A stretch of DNA of 64,000 nucleotides from Oceanospirillaceae bacterium. Its GTDB lineage: Bacteria > Pseudomonadota > Gammaproteobacteria > Pseudomonadales > Oceanobacteraceae. The notes under the pieces are model-generated. The model was not told where the DNA came from and did not search any database. It was given only the letters and a program-made list of their open reading frames with translations. Positions within the stretch are counted from its first letter, which is position 1; the number at the start of each line of letters is the position of its first letter. A program made the translations under genes and the position numbers. The stretch spans positions 124,001-188,000 of the forward strand of contig PBQA01000033.1 of the NCBI GenBank assembly GCA_002724925.1, read 5' to 3'. This document shows, one piece after another, positions 47,508 through 58,457 of the stretch.

Positions 47508-47750
47508 TCAGTCTTTGGACTGTCCAGCCATCATCATAGACATCAGATTCTGCTGAAAATTGGTCATTGCACTCATGCCTTTTTCCATCATTGGCTGGTA
47601 GATACTCATAGGATCGTATCCCTCTTCTCCCGCCTTCATTTTTTCCATCATTTGTTCAAACACATCTGTCTGAAATTGCTGAACGTCGGGTAAACCAAGC
47701 AGACGACGGAATTCTTCTGGCGTCATATCGAATGTGACATTCACTTTCAT
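47508..47750 (-). CDS. Small DUF6489-like protein of the PHA region
   Basis: An 80-residue cytosolic protein. MKVNVTFDMTPEEFRRLLGLPDVQQFQ looks like the DUF6489 pattern (beta strand, TPEE, GLPDV) as I remember it; the rest is helical and rich in Met (eleven or so, with MSMMMAG near the end) and Gln. AAAGGAAC precedes the ATG. It lies 20 bases after the MFS gene and 187 bases before the phasin start. A link to polyester granules is inferred only from position and from its phasin-like composition. Confidence 0.8.
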   Translation of the reverse strand: MKVNVTFDMTPEEFRRLLGLPDVQQFQTDVFEQMMEKMKAGEEGYDPMSIYQPMMEKGMSAMTNFQQNLMSMMMAGQSKD

Positions 47751-47769
47751 TTCGTGTTCCTTTTTGTGG

Positions 47770-48951
47770 TTATTGGCGGCTCTGTCGCTGCTCGTCAGGG
47801 GACAAACTAAGCCAGGCTACGACCGCACCGGCCACAGATGCGCCCCCTGCAAGCACAAATACCAGCGTGCCACCCAGCGGCTCCCAGAGCAAGCCACTGA
47901 CCCAGGCACCAACTGCACCTCCTAAGCCAAAACTGACACTGCTGTACAATGCCTGTGCGCGACCCTGAAGATGATCAGGGAAAAGTGCCTGAACGTAACG
48001 CATGGATACGGCATGCATCACGCCAAAACTGAACGCGTGTAAGATTTGCAACAGCAGAAGCACCCAGAGAGATCCGATAAGGTATCCGGTCAACGTCCAT
48101 CTAACGGCCGTCAGGGCCAGACTCAGAACAATCCACGCCCTCCAACTGAGAAGATGCATGATGCGTCCGAACTGCCAGAACAGAATGACTTCGGCAATTA
48201 CCCCGACTCCCCATATCACACCGGTCAGACTGGCACTGTAGCCGGCCTCCTCCAGGTAGATACTGAAAAAGGTGTAATAAGGGCCGAAAGAAAGCTGAAG
48301 CAGGACATTAAGAAGAATAAAGCCGGCCACAGGGCCCTGAAGCAATCGTCGCCAGAACTGCTGGTCCGTCGGACTATCAGGTTTGACCGGATGGTTAACG
48401 TGTGGCATCAGCCAGGCATTACCGACGATGCAAAACATGAGTGCCCACATCACCGCAGGTAGCACTGAGATACTCAACGCCTGAAGCACCGCACCCAGCA
48501 ATACGACACTGACGATAAAGCCAACCGACCCCCACATGCGCACACGACTATAACGATCAACTTGATTCGACAAAGACTGCATACAGAGCACTTCGTACTG
48601 CGGCAGCATGGCTGCCCAGAAAAAGCCGTACGCGATCATAACCGCAGCCACACCGAAGTAGCTCTGCGTCATGTAAATCAAAGAAAAGCATATCAGAGTC
48701 AGAAGCCCAGCCATTCGCACCATCTGAACCGGGCCACGGAACCGTCGGCTTTGAGCCGCCCACATATTGGGTGCAAGAATTCTCACAACACCAAACAAGG
48801 CCATGAGGCTACCGATCTCAACAGCTGTAAACGACAGGTGCTTCAGGTAAAGCCCCCAGAACGGAGCAATACACCCCAGGAGGGCGAAATACAGCGCGTA
48901 AAACAGCGCAAAGCGTGATGGAGAAACTGGCATCAGCGGACGACCAGACAT
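47770..48951 (-). CDS. MFS transporter (HcaT-like)
   Basis: A 393-residue protein with twelve membrane segments of the MFS_1-like/3-phenylpropionate transporter group. FALFYALYFALLGCIAPFWGLYLKHLSFTAVEIGSLMALFGVVRILAPNMWA is the family's opening; segment 7-8 reads GPYYTFFSIYLEEAGYSASLTGVIWG and FSFGVMHAVSMRYVQALFPDHLQGRAQALYS follows. Substrate unknown. It lies between aroC and the small DUF6489-like gene, all on the minus strand, so it may be cotranscribed with prmB-aroC. Confidence 0.92.
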   Translation of the reverse strand: MSGRPLMPVSPSRFALFYALYFALLGCIAPFWGLYLKHLSFTAVEIGSLMALFGVVRILAPNMWAAQSRRFRGPVQMVRMAGLLTLICFSLIYMTQSYFGVAAVMIAYGFFWAAMLPQYEVLCMQSLSNQVDRYSRVRMWGSVGFIVSVVLLGAVLQALSISVLPAVMWALMFCIVGNAWLMPHVNHPVKPDSPTDQQFWRRLLQGPVAGFILLNVLLQLSFGPYYTFFSIYLEEAGYSASLTGVIWGVGVIAEVILFWQFGRIMHLLSWRAWIVLSLALTAVRWTLTGYLIGSLWVLLLLQILHAFSFGVMHAVSMRYVQALFPDHLQGRAQALYSSVSFGLGGAVGAWVSGLLWEPLGGTLVFVLAGGASVAGAVVAWLSLSPDEQRQSRQ

Positions 48952-49018
48952 GTATGATAACTGGAGTTACCAGCGGCCAGGCGCTGCCCGCTGGTATTAA
49001 GAGAGTGTAGCCCGGTGT

Positions 49019-50119
49019 CTATTCTGGTGCCTGGCCTGGAATGACTGGCGTGGTACATACCACATCCGCATTCTGACCACGATCACGCATCAGGTGATCA
49101 AGCAGAACAATCGCCATCATAGCTTCAGCAATCGGTGTTGCACGAATGCCCACACACGGATCGTGACGCCCCTTCGTGATTACCTCAATCGAATTACCGT
49201 CGGTATCCACTGAGCGGCCCGGCAGAGCCATGCTCGAGGTTGGCTTAAGCGCGATATGCGCAATGATATCCTGCCCCGTTGAAATTCCACCAAGTACGCC
49301 CCCTGCATGATTACTCAAGAAGCCTTCAGGTGACATTTCGTCACGGTGCTCAGTACCTTTCTGTTCGACAACGTCGAAACCGTCGCCAATTTCTACGCCC
49401 TTCACTGCGTTGATACTCATGAGTGCATGAGCGAGATCAGCATCGAGGCGATCAAAGATCGGCTCACCGAGCCCCGGCTTTACGCCTGTCGCTACGACGC
49501 TGATGCGGGCACCGATAGAGTTACACTCTTTGCGCAGCTTATCCATGTACTCTTCCATTTCTGGCACTTTGCTCGCGTCAGGACAGAAGAAAGGATTGTT
49601 GTGCACCTCATTCCAGTCAAAGGCTTCAGCCTTGATCGGGCCTAATTGTGAAAGATAGCCGCGAACTTCGATGCCCTGTCCGGCCAGAACTTTCTTGGCA
49701 ATCGCGCCGGCAGCAACGCGCATCGCAGTTTCGCGTGCAGATGAACGACCACCGCCGCGATAATCACGGAAGCCATACTTCTGCGTATAGGCGTAATCGG
49801 CATGTGCAGGGCGGAAGGTTTTGGCAATGTTCGAATAGTCTTTAGAACGCTGATCTGTATTTTCGATGATCAGACCAATAGGAGTACCCGTAGTCTTGCC
49901 TTCGAACACACCAGACAGAATCTTCACCTGATCAGGCTCGCGACGCTGAGTTGTGTGACGCGAGGTTCCCGGCTTACGACGATCCAGATCGGCCTGCAGA
50001 TCTTCTTCAGTCAGTGGAATACCCGGTGGGCAACCATCAACAATAGCCCCAAGGGCCAGTCCGTGACTCTCACCGAACGAGGTGACTGTGAATAATTTTC
50101 CGAAACTGTTACCAGACAT
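49019..50119 (-). CDS. aroC: Chorismate synthase
   Basis: A 366-residue FMN-dependent enzyme for the last common step of aromatic synthesis. [32 protein letters not shown] at the N-terminus, [18 protein letters not shown], the [25 protein letters not shown] flavin site and [17 protein letters not shown] are all conserved. Normal length. It follows prmB by 19 bases on the same strand. Confidence 0.98.
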   Translation of the reverse strand: MSGNSFGKLFTVTSFGESHGLALGAIVDGCPPGIPLTEEDLQADLDRRKPGTSRHTTQRREPDQVKILSGVFEGKTTGTPIGLIIENTDQRSKDYSNIAKTFRPAHADYAYTQKYGFRDYRGGGRSSARETAMRVAAGAIAKKVLAGQGIEVRGYLSQLGPIKAEAFDWNEVHNNPFFCPDASKVPEMEEYMDKLRKECNSIGARISVVATGVKPGLGEPIFDRLDADLAHALMSINAVKGVEIGDGFDVVEQKGTEHRDEMSPEGFLSNHAGGVLGGISTGQDIIAHIALKPTSSMALPGRSVDTDGNSIEVITKGRHDPCVGIRATPIAEAMMAIVLLDHLMRDRGQNADVVCTTPVIPGQAPE

Positions 50120-50138
50120 AAAATTTCCGTCGCAGCGC

Positions 50139-51074
50139 TCAAGCGCCTGTTGTTAATTCTTCAGTTAATACATCAAGATCTGACGCTCTCAGAACACAGA
50201 CGCCGTGCCCGCCATGTTCAAACTCAAGCCACTCGAAAGCCAACTGGGGGTAAGCTGCCTGCAAAGCTGGGAAGCTGTTACCGACCTCAAGGATAAATAT
50301 ACCGTCGTCGGTCAGGTACTCCCGGGCTTCAGCCAGCATAATTCTGACCAGATCCAGACCGTCTTCTCCTGCTGCCAAAGCCAGTTCAGGCTCATGGCGA
50401 TACTCTTTCGGCAACTCAGCCATATCGTCGGCATCGACATAAGGAGGATTCGACACAATGATGTCGTAACGTCCACTCGCTGCAGAAAACAAATCCGACT
50501 GCAACGCAAAGACGCGATCGTCAACGACGTGCAGGCCAATATTTGCCTCAGCGACTTCTAAGGCCTCAAACGAAATATCGAGCAGCTCCACCTGAGCATC
50601 GCCGAACTCGTGCGCACAAGCGATGCCGATACAGCCAGAACCTGTGCAAAGATCCAGAATACGCGCAGGCTCTGCACCTTCAGGGAGCCAGGGCGAAAAA
50701 CGCGCCTGGATAAGCTCGCCAATCGGCGACCGCGGCACCAGCACCCGCTCATCCACCAGATAGGGTTTGCCACAGAACCAGGCTTCGCCAGTGAGATAAG
50801 GCGTTGGTACTTTTTCGTGTATACGTTGACCGAGCAGGTCGATAACACGTTCCCGCTCGGACCGGGTCAGCTTCGAAGACCGCCAGTTGTCCGCCAGCTG
50901 CCATGGTAAGTTTAGTGCGTGCGCAACCAGATACAGCGCTTCATCCCACGGATTATCGGCGCCATGACCATGGTAAACCTCATGTTCCGCCATGCGACTG
51001 ACTGCCCAGCGCACAAAATCCTGCAACGTAGACAGTTCGTTGATGGCTTCCTGAGCAAGTTGGTCGAATTTCAT
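50139..51074 (-). CDS. prmB: Ribosomal protein L3 glutamine methyltransferase
   Basis: A 311-residue SAM-dependent N5-glutamine methyltransferase that modifies ribosomal protein L3. The N-terminal helical substrate domain contains [27 protein letters not shown], typical of PrmB; the SAM site is [20 protein letters not shown], and the catalytic NPPY is [18 protein letters not shown]. prmB-aroC order is common in this group of bacteria. Confidence 0.96.
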   Translation of the reverse strand: MKFDQLAQEAINELSTLQDFVRWAVSRMAEHEVYHGHGADNPWDEALYLVAHALNLPWQLADNWRSSKLTRSERERVIDLLGQRIHEKVPTPYLTGEAWFCGKPYLVDERVLVPRSPIGELIQARFSPWLPEGAEPARILDLCTGSGCIGIACAHEFGDAQVELLDISFEALEVAEANIGLHVVDDRVFALQSDLFSAASGRYDIIVSNPPYVDADDMAELPKEYRHEPELALAAGEDGLDLVRIMLAEAREYLTDDGIFILEVGNSFPALQAAYPQLAFEWLEFEHGGHGVCVLRASDLDVLTEELTTGA

Positions 51075-51113
51075 CAGGTCTGGCCCGTGTAAAAAGGCAA
51101 TATTGTATCAGGA

Positions 51114-52046
51114 TCAGCAGCGCCGCTCACCATAGAGACTACTATGGCCATGCTCGAAAGCATCCAGAGCGTCATTCGCAATCTGGTAACCCAGATCCAC
51201 CATCTCTTGGGCACGATAGAATTCGTACATCTCGCAGCTCTCGGTGGGAATGCGGATCAACAGATCAGGTGGATATCCTGCGGTCTTAAACCGGCTAAGC
51301 GAGGACTGCATGACCTCAAACATCCGGGTGAGAGTCTCTAATTTACCGAGATTCTCATCTGCTTCTTTTCGAGCTTCGTTGGTACGTTTACCAAGCCATT
51401 CAGAAGCACGATCCATAACGGTATTAAGCCAGGCTTTCTTTTCGCTCTCTGATTCAGCGACATCACGAACGAGATTCTGAGGGGTGGGAACATCAGCATT
51501 AATATCGACCGCCATAATCAGATCCGCGTGAGCAGATACACACGGAGTAATAGGCAGAGGATTAAGCACCGCACCATCTACCAGCATCATGCCATCGGTG
51601 ATGACTGGCTCAAGGATCGTAGGAATCGCCGCCGATGCGCGCATCGCCTCAACCAATGACCCACGCTGGAACCATATTTCCTTATCATGCTTCAGATCGG
51701 TCGCCACCGATGTATAGGGAATATTAAGATCTTCGATATTAATCTCGCCGAGCAACTCGCCCATCACCCCGTACACCTTCTCAAGCTTGATAGCACCACC
51801 CGATAGCAAGCTGAAATCGACCAGTTTCAAAACATCGATGTAGCCGAGACTCGTTACCCAGTCACGATATTGAGGAAGCTTGCCGGCAGCGTAGAAGCCA
51901 CCAACAATGGCGCCCATTGAGCAGCCAGAAATCTTAACAATGTCATAGCCGCGCTCTTCAAGCGCCTGAATGACTCCAATGTGGGCGTAACCGCGCGCAC
52001 CGCCACTGCCCAACGCGAGCGCGACGGTTTTTTTCTCGTGATTCAT
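51114..52046 (-). CDS. Patatin-like phospholipase (RssA-like)
   Basis: A 310-residue patatin-fold hydrolase. The oxyanion loop GSGGARGYAHIGVI is followed by the nucleophile elbow as GCSMG near residue 42 and the catalytic Asp in DGA of MLVDGAVLNPLP. No signal peptide, so it is probably cytosolic or bound to the inner face of the membrane, as RssA-type proteins. The C-terminal 120 residues are helical. Its substrate is unknown. It follows the DUF4892 gene by 48 bases. Confidence 0.92.
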   Translation of the reverse strand: MNHEKKTVALALGSGGARGYAHIGVIQALEERGYDIVKISGCSMGAIVGGFYAAGKLPQYRDWVTSLGYIDVLKLVDFSLLSGGAIKLEKVYGVMGELLGEINIEDLNIPYTSVATDLKHDKEIWFQRGSLVEAMRASAAIPTILEPVITDGMMLVDGAVLNPLPITPCVSAHADLIMAVDINADVPTPQNLVRDVAESESEKKAWLNTVMDRASEWLGKRTNEARKEADENLGKLETLTRMFEVMQSSLSRFKTAGYPPDLLIRIPTESCEMYEFYRAQEMVDLGYQIANDALDAFEHGHSSLYGERRC

Positions 52047-52094
52047 CGGGTTGTCTGTTCCTATCCTCAGGCAGCTGCCTGACAGTGATCTGAT

Positions 52095-53006
52095 TTAACG
52101 GCCCGGCCAGAACGTAAACCGCACAGCCGGACGGCGGTCAGCCGAAGGAGCAGGAGTTAAGGCACCATGCGCTCGGACATCAATGCCCGGTAACGCCTTG
52201 CGCACCTGCTCGGCCAATCTTTCAGAGCATTCTAATGTGTCCTTGATATGGGCACCATCATAACAGTGCACCATTAAGTGCAGACGAGATCTAAGACCAA
52301 CCGATAGTCCCTGAACCGCGTCAAAAAGTATCTGACTCTCGGTGATATTCACACCGCGGCTGTCAGCGACAAAGCCTGGCAACCACCCCGAAGTAACAGA
52401 TAACGAAGCGAGCACCTCGTCTTGAGTGACCTGCCCTATTTTGAGTGGCGTCCGGGTAACCACCTGATCAATCAGAACTTTGGGCTGGCGACCACCGCGC
52501 ATTGAGATATACACCATGGTCAACTTCTGAGTATCGGCATAGGGCTCAATGGTGACGAAATACGCCTGGTCCTTGTCTCTACTGACCAGACTGGAAACAT
52601 CAAACACGTCGTTCGCCCAGAAATTACTGCTGCCACAATCAATGCCGATACATTCATAGAGAACTCTCTGGCCATCGGTCTGGCGTCGAAAGTACACGCG
52701 GACTTCTTCAAGACTGACACCGTCGGGCAAGTTGTAAAGGGAACGCAGGCGCTCACCAGACACACGCATCTCTCGCTCGCCAAAAGTATCCGCGCGTTGA
52801 TGTTTCAGTTCTGAAAGAACCAGCCGGTAACGGGAAACGTCTTCTTCGGAACGATCAATTAATTCACTGTCGGGGAATGGTGGCGGCGCTGCCGATGCCG
52901 CGAATGGCACCAAGAAGACAATCAATACCGCCAGATGATAGAAACTAACTTGGGTGTAGCGGGCAAAGTGAAGCATAAGCAACCTGTTATCTGACACTCT
53001 GCCCAA
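52095..53006 (-). CDS. DUF4892 family exported protein
   Basis: A 303-residue protein with an N-terminal hydrophobic export segment (LAVLIVFLVPFAASAA; an inner start at Met11 would give a normal signal peptide). The central part YECIGIDCGSSNFWANDVFDVSSLVSRDKDQAYFV fits DUF4892 of Pseudomonas and relatives as I remember it. The last 100 residues (GVNITESQILFDAVQGLSVGLRSRLHLMVHCYDG...SERLAEQVRKAL) have an OmpA-like look. Periplasmic or outer-membrane location likely; function unknown. It starts 4 bases after the stop of the beta-barrel gene. Confidence 0.85.
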   Translation of the reverse strand: MGRVSDNRLLMLHFARYTQVSFYHLAVLIVFLVPFAASAAPPPFPDSELIDRSEEDVSRYRLVLSELKHQRADTFGEREMRVSGERLRSLYNLPDGVSLEEVRVYFRRQTDGQRVLYECIGIDCGSSNFWANDVFDVSSLVSRDKDQAYFVTIEPYADTQKLTMVYISMRGGRQPKVLIDQVVTRTPLKIGQVTQDEVLASLSVTSGWLPGFVADSRGVNITESQILFDAVQGLSVGLRSRLHLMVHCYDGAHIKDTLECSERLAEQVRKALPGIDVRAHGALTPAPSADRRPAVRFTFWPGR

Positions 53007-53010
53007 TGTA

Positions 53011-53847
53011 TCAGAATCTCAGGCTGGCACCCAGCTGCCAATACCCGTTTTCAGCCGGGTCTGCACTGACCTCGACTCCGGTACTGTCTGTAGCTCTGAT
53101 CGTACGATTTCGTAGTTGACCCACTTCGGCATTTAACCAGACGCCATTGCGCCAGCGGAACTCTGCACCGACGCCCATTCGCCAGTTGGTGTAAGAAATG
53201 GTAGTGACTTTCGCTGGCGTCAGTCCATCCACTTCTTCCTTCCAGTAGCCACCGTCCGGATAGAAACGGGCGTACGTTGAAAACTCCTGACTCCAACGCG
53301 TCTGTATATTTGATTTTGGAAAGCCCAACCACATCTCAGTATCTGATGTCAGCTTGGTAGCCAACGCCAGTAAAGGGCGTGGCTTGCGGTCGCCAAACTT
53401 ACGGTCTACGAGGATACCGTACTGCCAGAAGGTTGTTCGACCAGTATAAGTTCGCCCACTGATTTCGACATTCAGATTCAGATTTTCCGTGCCAACGGCA
53501 TCGAGATCAGTCATAACACCGGGCTCAGCCATCAGATGAAATTCTGTGCTGCCAGTGCGCTTCTGACGATATTTGATGGGTACCGATAACCAGATGTACT
53601 CACCTTCGGCAGCATTAGCGCCTTCCCAGCGAAACTCCGTGAGCTCCAGTGACACATCCGAAGTGAGAGATTCTGTTCCTCTGTCGGCCCGCTCTAGAGG
53701 CAGAGAGATAGCAACGGTACTGGTCGCAAACCGAGTGCCAACGCCAGTATCGGGCGCCCCTGAAATCTCCTGCCCCCATTGAAAGGTAGAGGCTTCTGCC
53801 TGAAGCACCGCCGCTGATAGCAGCAGGCTAGTCGTTATTTTTCGCAT
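53011..53847 (-). CDS. Putative outer-membrane beta-barrel protein
   Basis: About 278 residues with signal peptide MRKITTSLLLSAAVLQAEA. The mature part is a run of alternating strands with many aromatic residues (STFQWGQEI, VSLELTEFRWEGA, EYIWLSVPIKYRQKR, TTFWQYGILVDRKFG) and ends in Phe after YWQLGASLRF, the signal for outer-membrane insertion. I start at ATG 53847, which overlaps the previous gene by 20 bases; an ATG 6 bases upstream is also possible. Function unknown; it is probably a small barrel, not a porin of a known class. Confidence 0.82.
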   Translation of the reverse strand: MRKITTSLLLSAAVLQAEASTFQWGQEISGAPDTGVGTRFATSTVAISLPLERADRGTESLTSDVSLELTEFRWEGANAAEGEYIWLSVPIKYRQKRTGSTEFHLMAEPGVMTDLDAVGTENLNLNVEISGRTYTGRTTFWQYGILVDRKFGDRKPRPLLALATKLTSDTEMWLGFPKSNIQTRWSQEFSTYARFYPDGGYWKEEVDGLTPAKVTTISYTNWRMGVGAEFRWRNGVWLNAEVGQLRNRTIRATDSTGVEVSADPAENGYWQLGASLRF

Positions 53848-54259
53848 ACACATTTCCGATAATCTCTTCAACACGGGCAAAACTGCAGAGTTGCCCCGAG
53901 GCTGCTTCCTGTTTACGGGCAATGTCGGTTGCTGCAAGAACATCCGCGACCAACTTAAGATCAGAAAGAGCCTGCCCGCGTATTCCAGCCTCTGCCTGGC
54001 TTTCAGTGTAGTCGGCTATAAAGTCATATGCGTCAGATTCGGCACGTCGACGGAGTATGTCGGTCGGTTTGCTCAGCCCGTTGAGCACGTCGCGTACTCC
54101 AGCCAGTGCAAACGCGCTCTCGTGATCACCCGCAAGAAGTGCATCGCGGATAAGAAGTGCAAGCACATCCGCTGAACGGCGGACGAGAGAATGAGGAGTG
54201 CCGGTTGTCGGTATCGACGCTACCGGCTTCTGTATATGTTCAGGTAACCAATTCAGCAT
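53828..54259 (-). CDS. Unrecognised 143-residue helical protein
   Basis: I do not recognise this protein. It lacks a signal peptide and is almost all helix (ADVLALLIRDALLAGDHESAFALAGVRDVLNGL, DILRRRAESDAYDFIADYTESQAEAGIRGQALSDLKLVADVLAATDIARK). The strong GGAGG ribosome site lies within a hairpin. It is the first gene of a minus-strand set that continues with a beta-barrel protein, DUF4892 and a patatin. The tight overlap with the barrel gene supports a real, coupled gene. Confidence 0.72.
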   Translation of the reverse strand: MLNWLPEHIQKPVASIPTTGTPHSLVRRSADVLALLIRDALLAGDHESAFALAGVRDVLNGLSKPTDILRRRAESDAYDFIADYTESQAEAGIRGQALSDLKLVADVLAATDIARKQEAASGQLCSFARVEEIIGNVYAKNND

Positions 54260-54266
54260 ACTGCAC

Positions 54267-54287
54267 CCTCCACTGAAGATGTGGAGG
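54267..54287 (-). promoter_or_regulatory. Hairpin containing the ribosome binding site of the 143-residue gene
   Basis: On the minus strand CCTCCAC (54287-54281) pairs with GTGGAGG (54273-54267) across a 7-base loop. GGAGG is the Shine-Dalgarno sequence, 7 bases before the ATG at 54259. The seven GC-rich pairs would block ribosome access when folded. The 118-base gap upstream to 54378 holds nothing else clear. Confidence 0.55.
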
Positions 54288-54377
54288 ATTCAGCAATTAA
54301 CAAGCCAAAACCCAAATTCCCTTTAAAATCAGGCAAGTAAAGAAGGGAGCGGTCATTCCTTACCGCACAGTGTCAGA

Positions 54378-55757
54378 TTACTGCCGGTTGCTCTTTCCGC
54401 CCGGAGTATCCGCTGTCCGGTTACGGCGCGTGATATGTGTACGTACACTGCGCACACCCAGCAGTACCAGAAGCAGTACGACGGGCATGGCTATTCCCTT
54501 CGCCAGGCTGACGTCAATAGGGACACCGACCGCTTTAACGCCATTGAATGCTATCTCCAACAACGACAGCAGATAGTAGCCAATTGCCACGACAGATAGC
54601 CCTTCCACCGTCTGCTGCAACCTCAGCTGTAACTGGCTACGACGGTTCATAGAGGACAGCAGGTGTTGATTCTGCTCCTGAATCGACAGATCAACTCGCG
54701 TCCTGAGAAGACTTGTGGTCCTGTGAATACGACGGGAAAGATCCTCAAGGCGGTCTCTGACAGAGTTACATGTTTTGATGCCGGGCGTGAGTCGACGCTC
54801 AAGGAATTCCTGCAAACTCTGAACACCATCCATCGGAACTTCCTGGAGTTGTTTGATCCTGTCACGAACCAGATCGTGATAGGCCACGGACGCAGAAAAT
54901 CGGAAGTTTGTATCAGAGCGATGACGCTCAACCTCAGCAGCAAGATGCGACAATTCCTGTAGAAGCTCCCTCTCATCTTTCTCTTTATCGATTTCTGAAA
55001 TACTCAGGTTCAGTGTCGCCAGATTATCTTCAATGCGCGAAAGCTCAGCGCCCATTTCGCGGGCGACCGGCAGAGCCAGCAGAGACATTAAGCGATAGGT
55101 TTCAAGCTCACACAGACGTTGTACCATTCGCCCAGCCTGATACGCATTAAGGTCCCGGTTCCAGGCCACTATTCGCCCAAAACCATCACTATGTAGTTTG
55201 AAAGCCGTCCAGACCTGAGCCTTGTTTTCGGCAACTTCAGAACCAGAAACCCGCTGCCCTTCAAACCAACGTTTCAGATCCACTTCGCTGGGTTCTGACT
55301 CAACCATCACCAGATTGACGGCAACCACAAGTTCGCCCGGCATGCTGGCCAACCAGTCTTTTGGGATAAACGCCAATGCATCATCCGAAAACGGCGCGGC
55401 ATCTTTACTGATAAAGGTAAAGTTCGCGAACTCAAGGTGCCTCTCCCAGCGCAATTCAAAGCCACCAAAATCCTGATACAGACAACTTGAGCCAGTGCCA
55501 GGCACTGGCACACTGTAGCGCCGACACAGGTCGTTTACATGCTCAAGAATCTCTTCACGATTGTTGTCGAGCATCACGGTAAAATGAGTGACCTGACAGC
55601 CTCCATCAATAATGGGCGATGGACGGTTATGCAACTCTTCATAGAGCGAAGATCGTTGCGGATGCACGCGCAACGAGACCGCTGGAGCGCTGATCTCTGG
55701 CGTACCTGCCCCACTCGGTACTTCCTCACTCGCTACGTCCTGTATCGCATGTTTCAT
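54378..55757 (-). CDS. DUF3422 family membrane protein
   Basis: A 459-residue protein of the DUF3422 family. LRVHPQRSSLYEELHNRPSP at about residue 30 (the family's HPxRxxLxxExHxRP motif), QDFGGFELRWERHLEFANFTF and the conserved LVVAVNLVMVE follow; a helical, coiled-coil region is in the middle, and two membrane segments at the C-terminus (VVAIGYYLLSLLEIAFNGVKAV and GIAMPVVLLLVLLGV) end in a basic tail. Function unknown. It starts 74 bases after the YihY stop. Confidence 0.92.
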   Translation of the reverse strand: MKHAIQDVASEEVPSGAGTPEISAPAVSLRVHPQRSSLYEELHNRPSPIIDGGCQVTHFTVMLDNNREEILEHVNDLCRRYSVPVPGTGSSCLYQDFGGFELRWERHLEFANFTFISKDAAPFSDDALAFIPKDWLASMPGELVVAVNLVMVESEPSEVDLKRWFEGQRVSGSEVAENKAQVWTAFKLHSDGFGRIVAWNRDLNAYQAGRMVQRLCELETYRLMSLLALPVAREMGAELSRIEDNLATLNLSISEIDKEKDERELLQELSHLAAEVERHRSDTNFRFSASVAYHDLVRDRIKQLQEVPMDGVQSLQEFLERRLTPGIKTCNSVRDRLEDLSRRIHRTTSLLRTRVDLSIQEQNQHLLSSMNRRSQLQLRLQQTVEGLSVVAIGYYLLSLLEIAFNGVKAVGVPIDVSLAKGIAMPVVLLLVLLGVRSVRTHITRRNRTADTPGGKSNRQ

Positions 55758-55831
55758 TCCGGTCTCCTGGTATATCTGCTCATCGTTCCACTGGCCAGGC
55801 GGCAGGCCTGATCAGGCGCTGAATAACGGCC

Positions 55832-57037
55832 TCAGTCAAGTAATTCACTGAGTGGTACATCAAAGCGCTCTTCGAACTCTGAGCTAAAGTCGTTTTGCCA
55901 TTGGCGCAATTTCACCAGCTTTTTGGCGTCTCCGGCATTGGCCTTGCACAGCTCTTTCAATGTCTGTCCGGCAAAGAACTCAGACGTTTTAATCGTCTCT
56001 GGGGCACGAACCCATGCCCAACGGCCCTCTTCGGTGAACACCACCCAGCCTGACCGGCGGAATTCATTAAGCATATTGGTAACACGCCCGGCATCCACGT
56101 CGCCCAACTGACGGCGAATATCCAGTTCGCGGTTAAGTGTCTCGCCACTGCGTGCCTTGATAAGAATCTGGGCCAGACGCAGGCGCTCATTCACCGGAAA
56201 ACGTCCTGCACCGGGACGGCGATAGTGGCTCAAGCCATAACTCAACTCAGCGCCCAACAGTAAAAGCATCCAGGATACGTAGATCCACAACAGAAACAGC
56301 GGCACAGCAGCAAACGCGCCGTAAATCAGTTTGTAAGAAGGGAACAATCCCAAAGCACCACTGAACAGGAACTTACCCAGTTCGAATGTCGAAGCTACAA
56401 TGACAGCAGCAATCAACGCGTGTGGCACAGGCACCTTACAGTTGGGGACCATCAGATAAACCACAGTCACTGCGGCGATGGTCAGAATCCATGGAATAAG
56501 CCGCGCCAGAATGGTGAGCGGCCCTCCCGGAGAGCTCTCCCAGAGCGGCATCGACGCCAGAACCGACGATGTGGCCACCCCGGCACCAAACAGCAGTGGC
56601 CCCAGGCTCAATACCGCCCAGTAGCGGAAAAATGTCTGAATTTTCGAACGAGAACTTTCAACGTTCCAGATACGATTAAACTGCCCTTCGATGGTCTGCA
56701 AAAGAAAAATGCAGGTGACAAATAAGGCTGCAATACCAATCCAGGTCAACTGTCTCGCCTGCTCACTGAACTGGCGCAGGTAATCCGTAATCACTTCACT
56801 GCCTTGCGGCAAAACATAACTAAGCAGTTGCTGGTTCGCATCCTGCCCCCATTCCTGCAGCGTCGGTATTGCGCTCAGAATGGAGTAGCTGACAGTGATC
56901 ACAGGCACCAGAGCGAACAGCGTTGTATAAGTCAGAGCCGCCGCCTCTTTACGACGCTCCATACTTTCGAAACGCTTCAGTGTCTGCCATAACACGCGAC
57001 CCACATGGGCTGGCTCAGGGATAAAACTCGGCTTCAT
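55832..57037 (-). CDS. YihY/BrkB family inner-membrane protein
   Basis: A 401-residue protein with about six membrane segments in the first 270 residues. RRKEAAALTYTTLFALVPVITVSYSILSAIP and LFLLWIYVSWMLLLLGAELSYGLSHYR are the family signature; the PNCKVPVPHALIAAVIVASTFELGK stretch lies between. The C-terminal 130 residues are a cytosolic winged-helix-like extension (RLAQILIKARSGETLNRELDIRRQLGDVDAGRVTNML). Once called ribonuclease BN, the family is now seen as a membrane protein of uncertain role. Confidence 0.93.
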   Translation of the reverse strand: MKPSFIPEPAHVGRVLWQTLKRFESMERRKEAAALTYTTLFALVPVITVSYSILSAIPTLQEWGQDANQQLLSYVLPQGSEVITDYLRQFSEQARQLTWIGIAALFVTCIFLLQTIEGQFNRIWNVESSRSKIQTFFRYWAVLSLGPLLFGAGVATSSVLASMPLWESSPGGPLTILARLIPWILTIAAVTVVYLMVPNCKVPVPHALIAAVIVASTFELGKFLFSGALGLFPSYKLIYGAFAAVPLFLLWIYVSWMLLLLGAELSYGLSHYRRPGAGRFPVNERLRLAQILIKARSGETLNRELDIRRQLGDVDAGRVTNMLNEFRRSGWVVFTEEGRWAWVRAPETIKTSEFFAGQTLKELCKANAGDAKKLVKLRQWQNDFSSEFEERFDVPLSELLD

Positions 57038-57106
57038 AGGTATCCTTAACGGGTATCCTTGTTACAATGGCGACCAAATAACTGTCTACCGGAATTCAGA
57101 AAAAGC

Positions 57107-58418
<1,312 letters not shown>

Positions 58419-58457
58419 TTCTGCGACCAAGACCTGCTCGCTAAGGATGGGATGACG

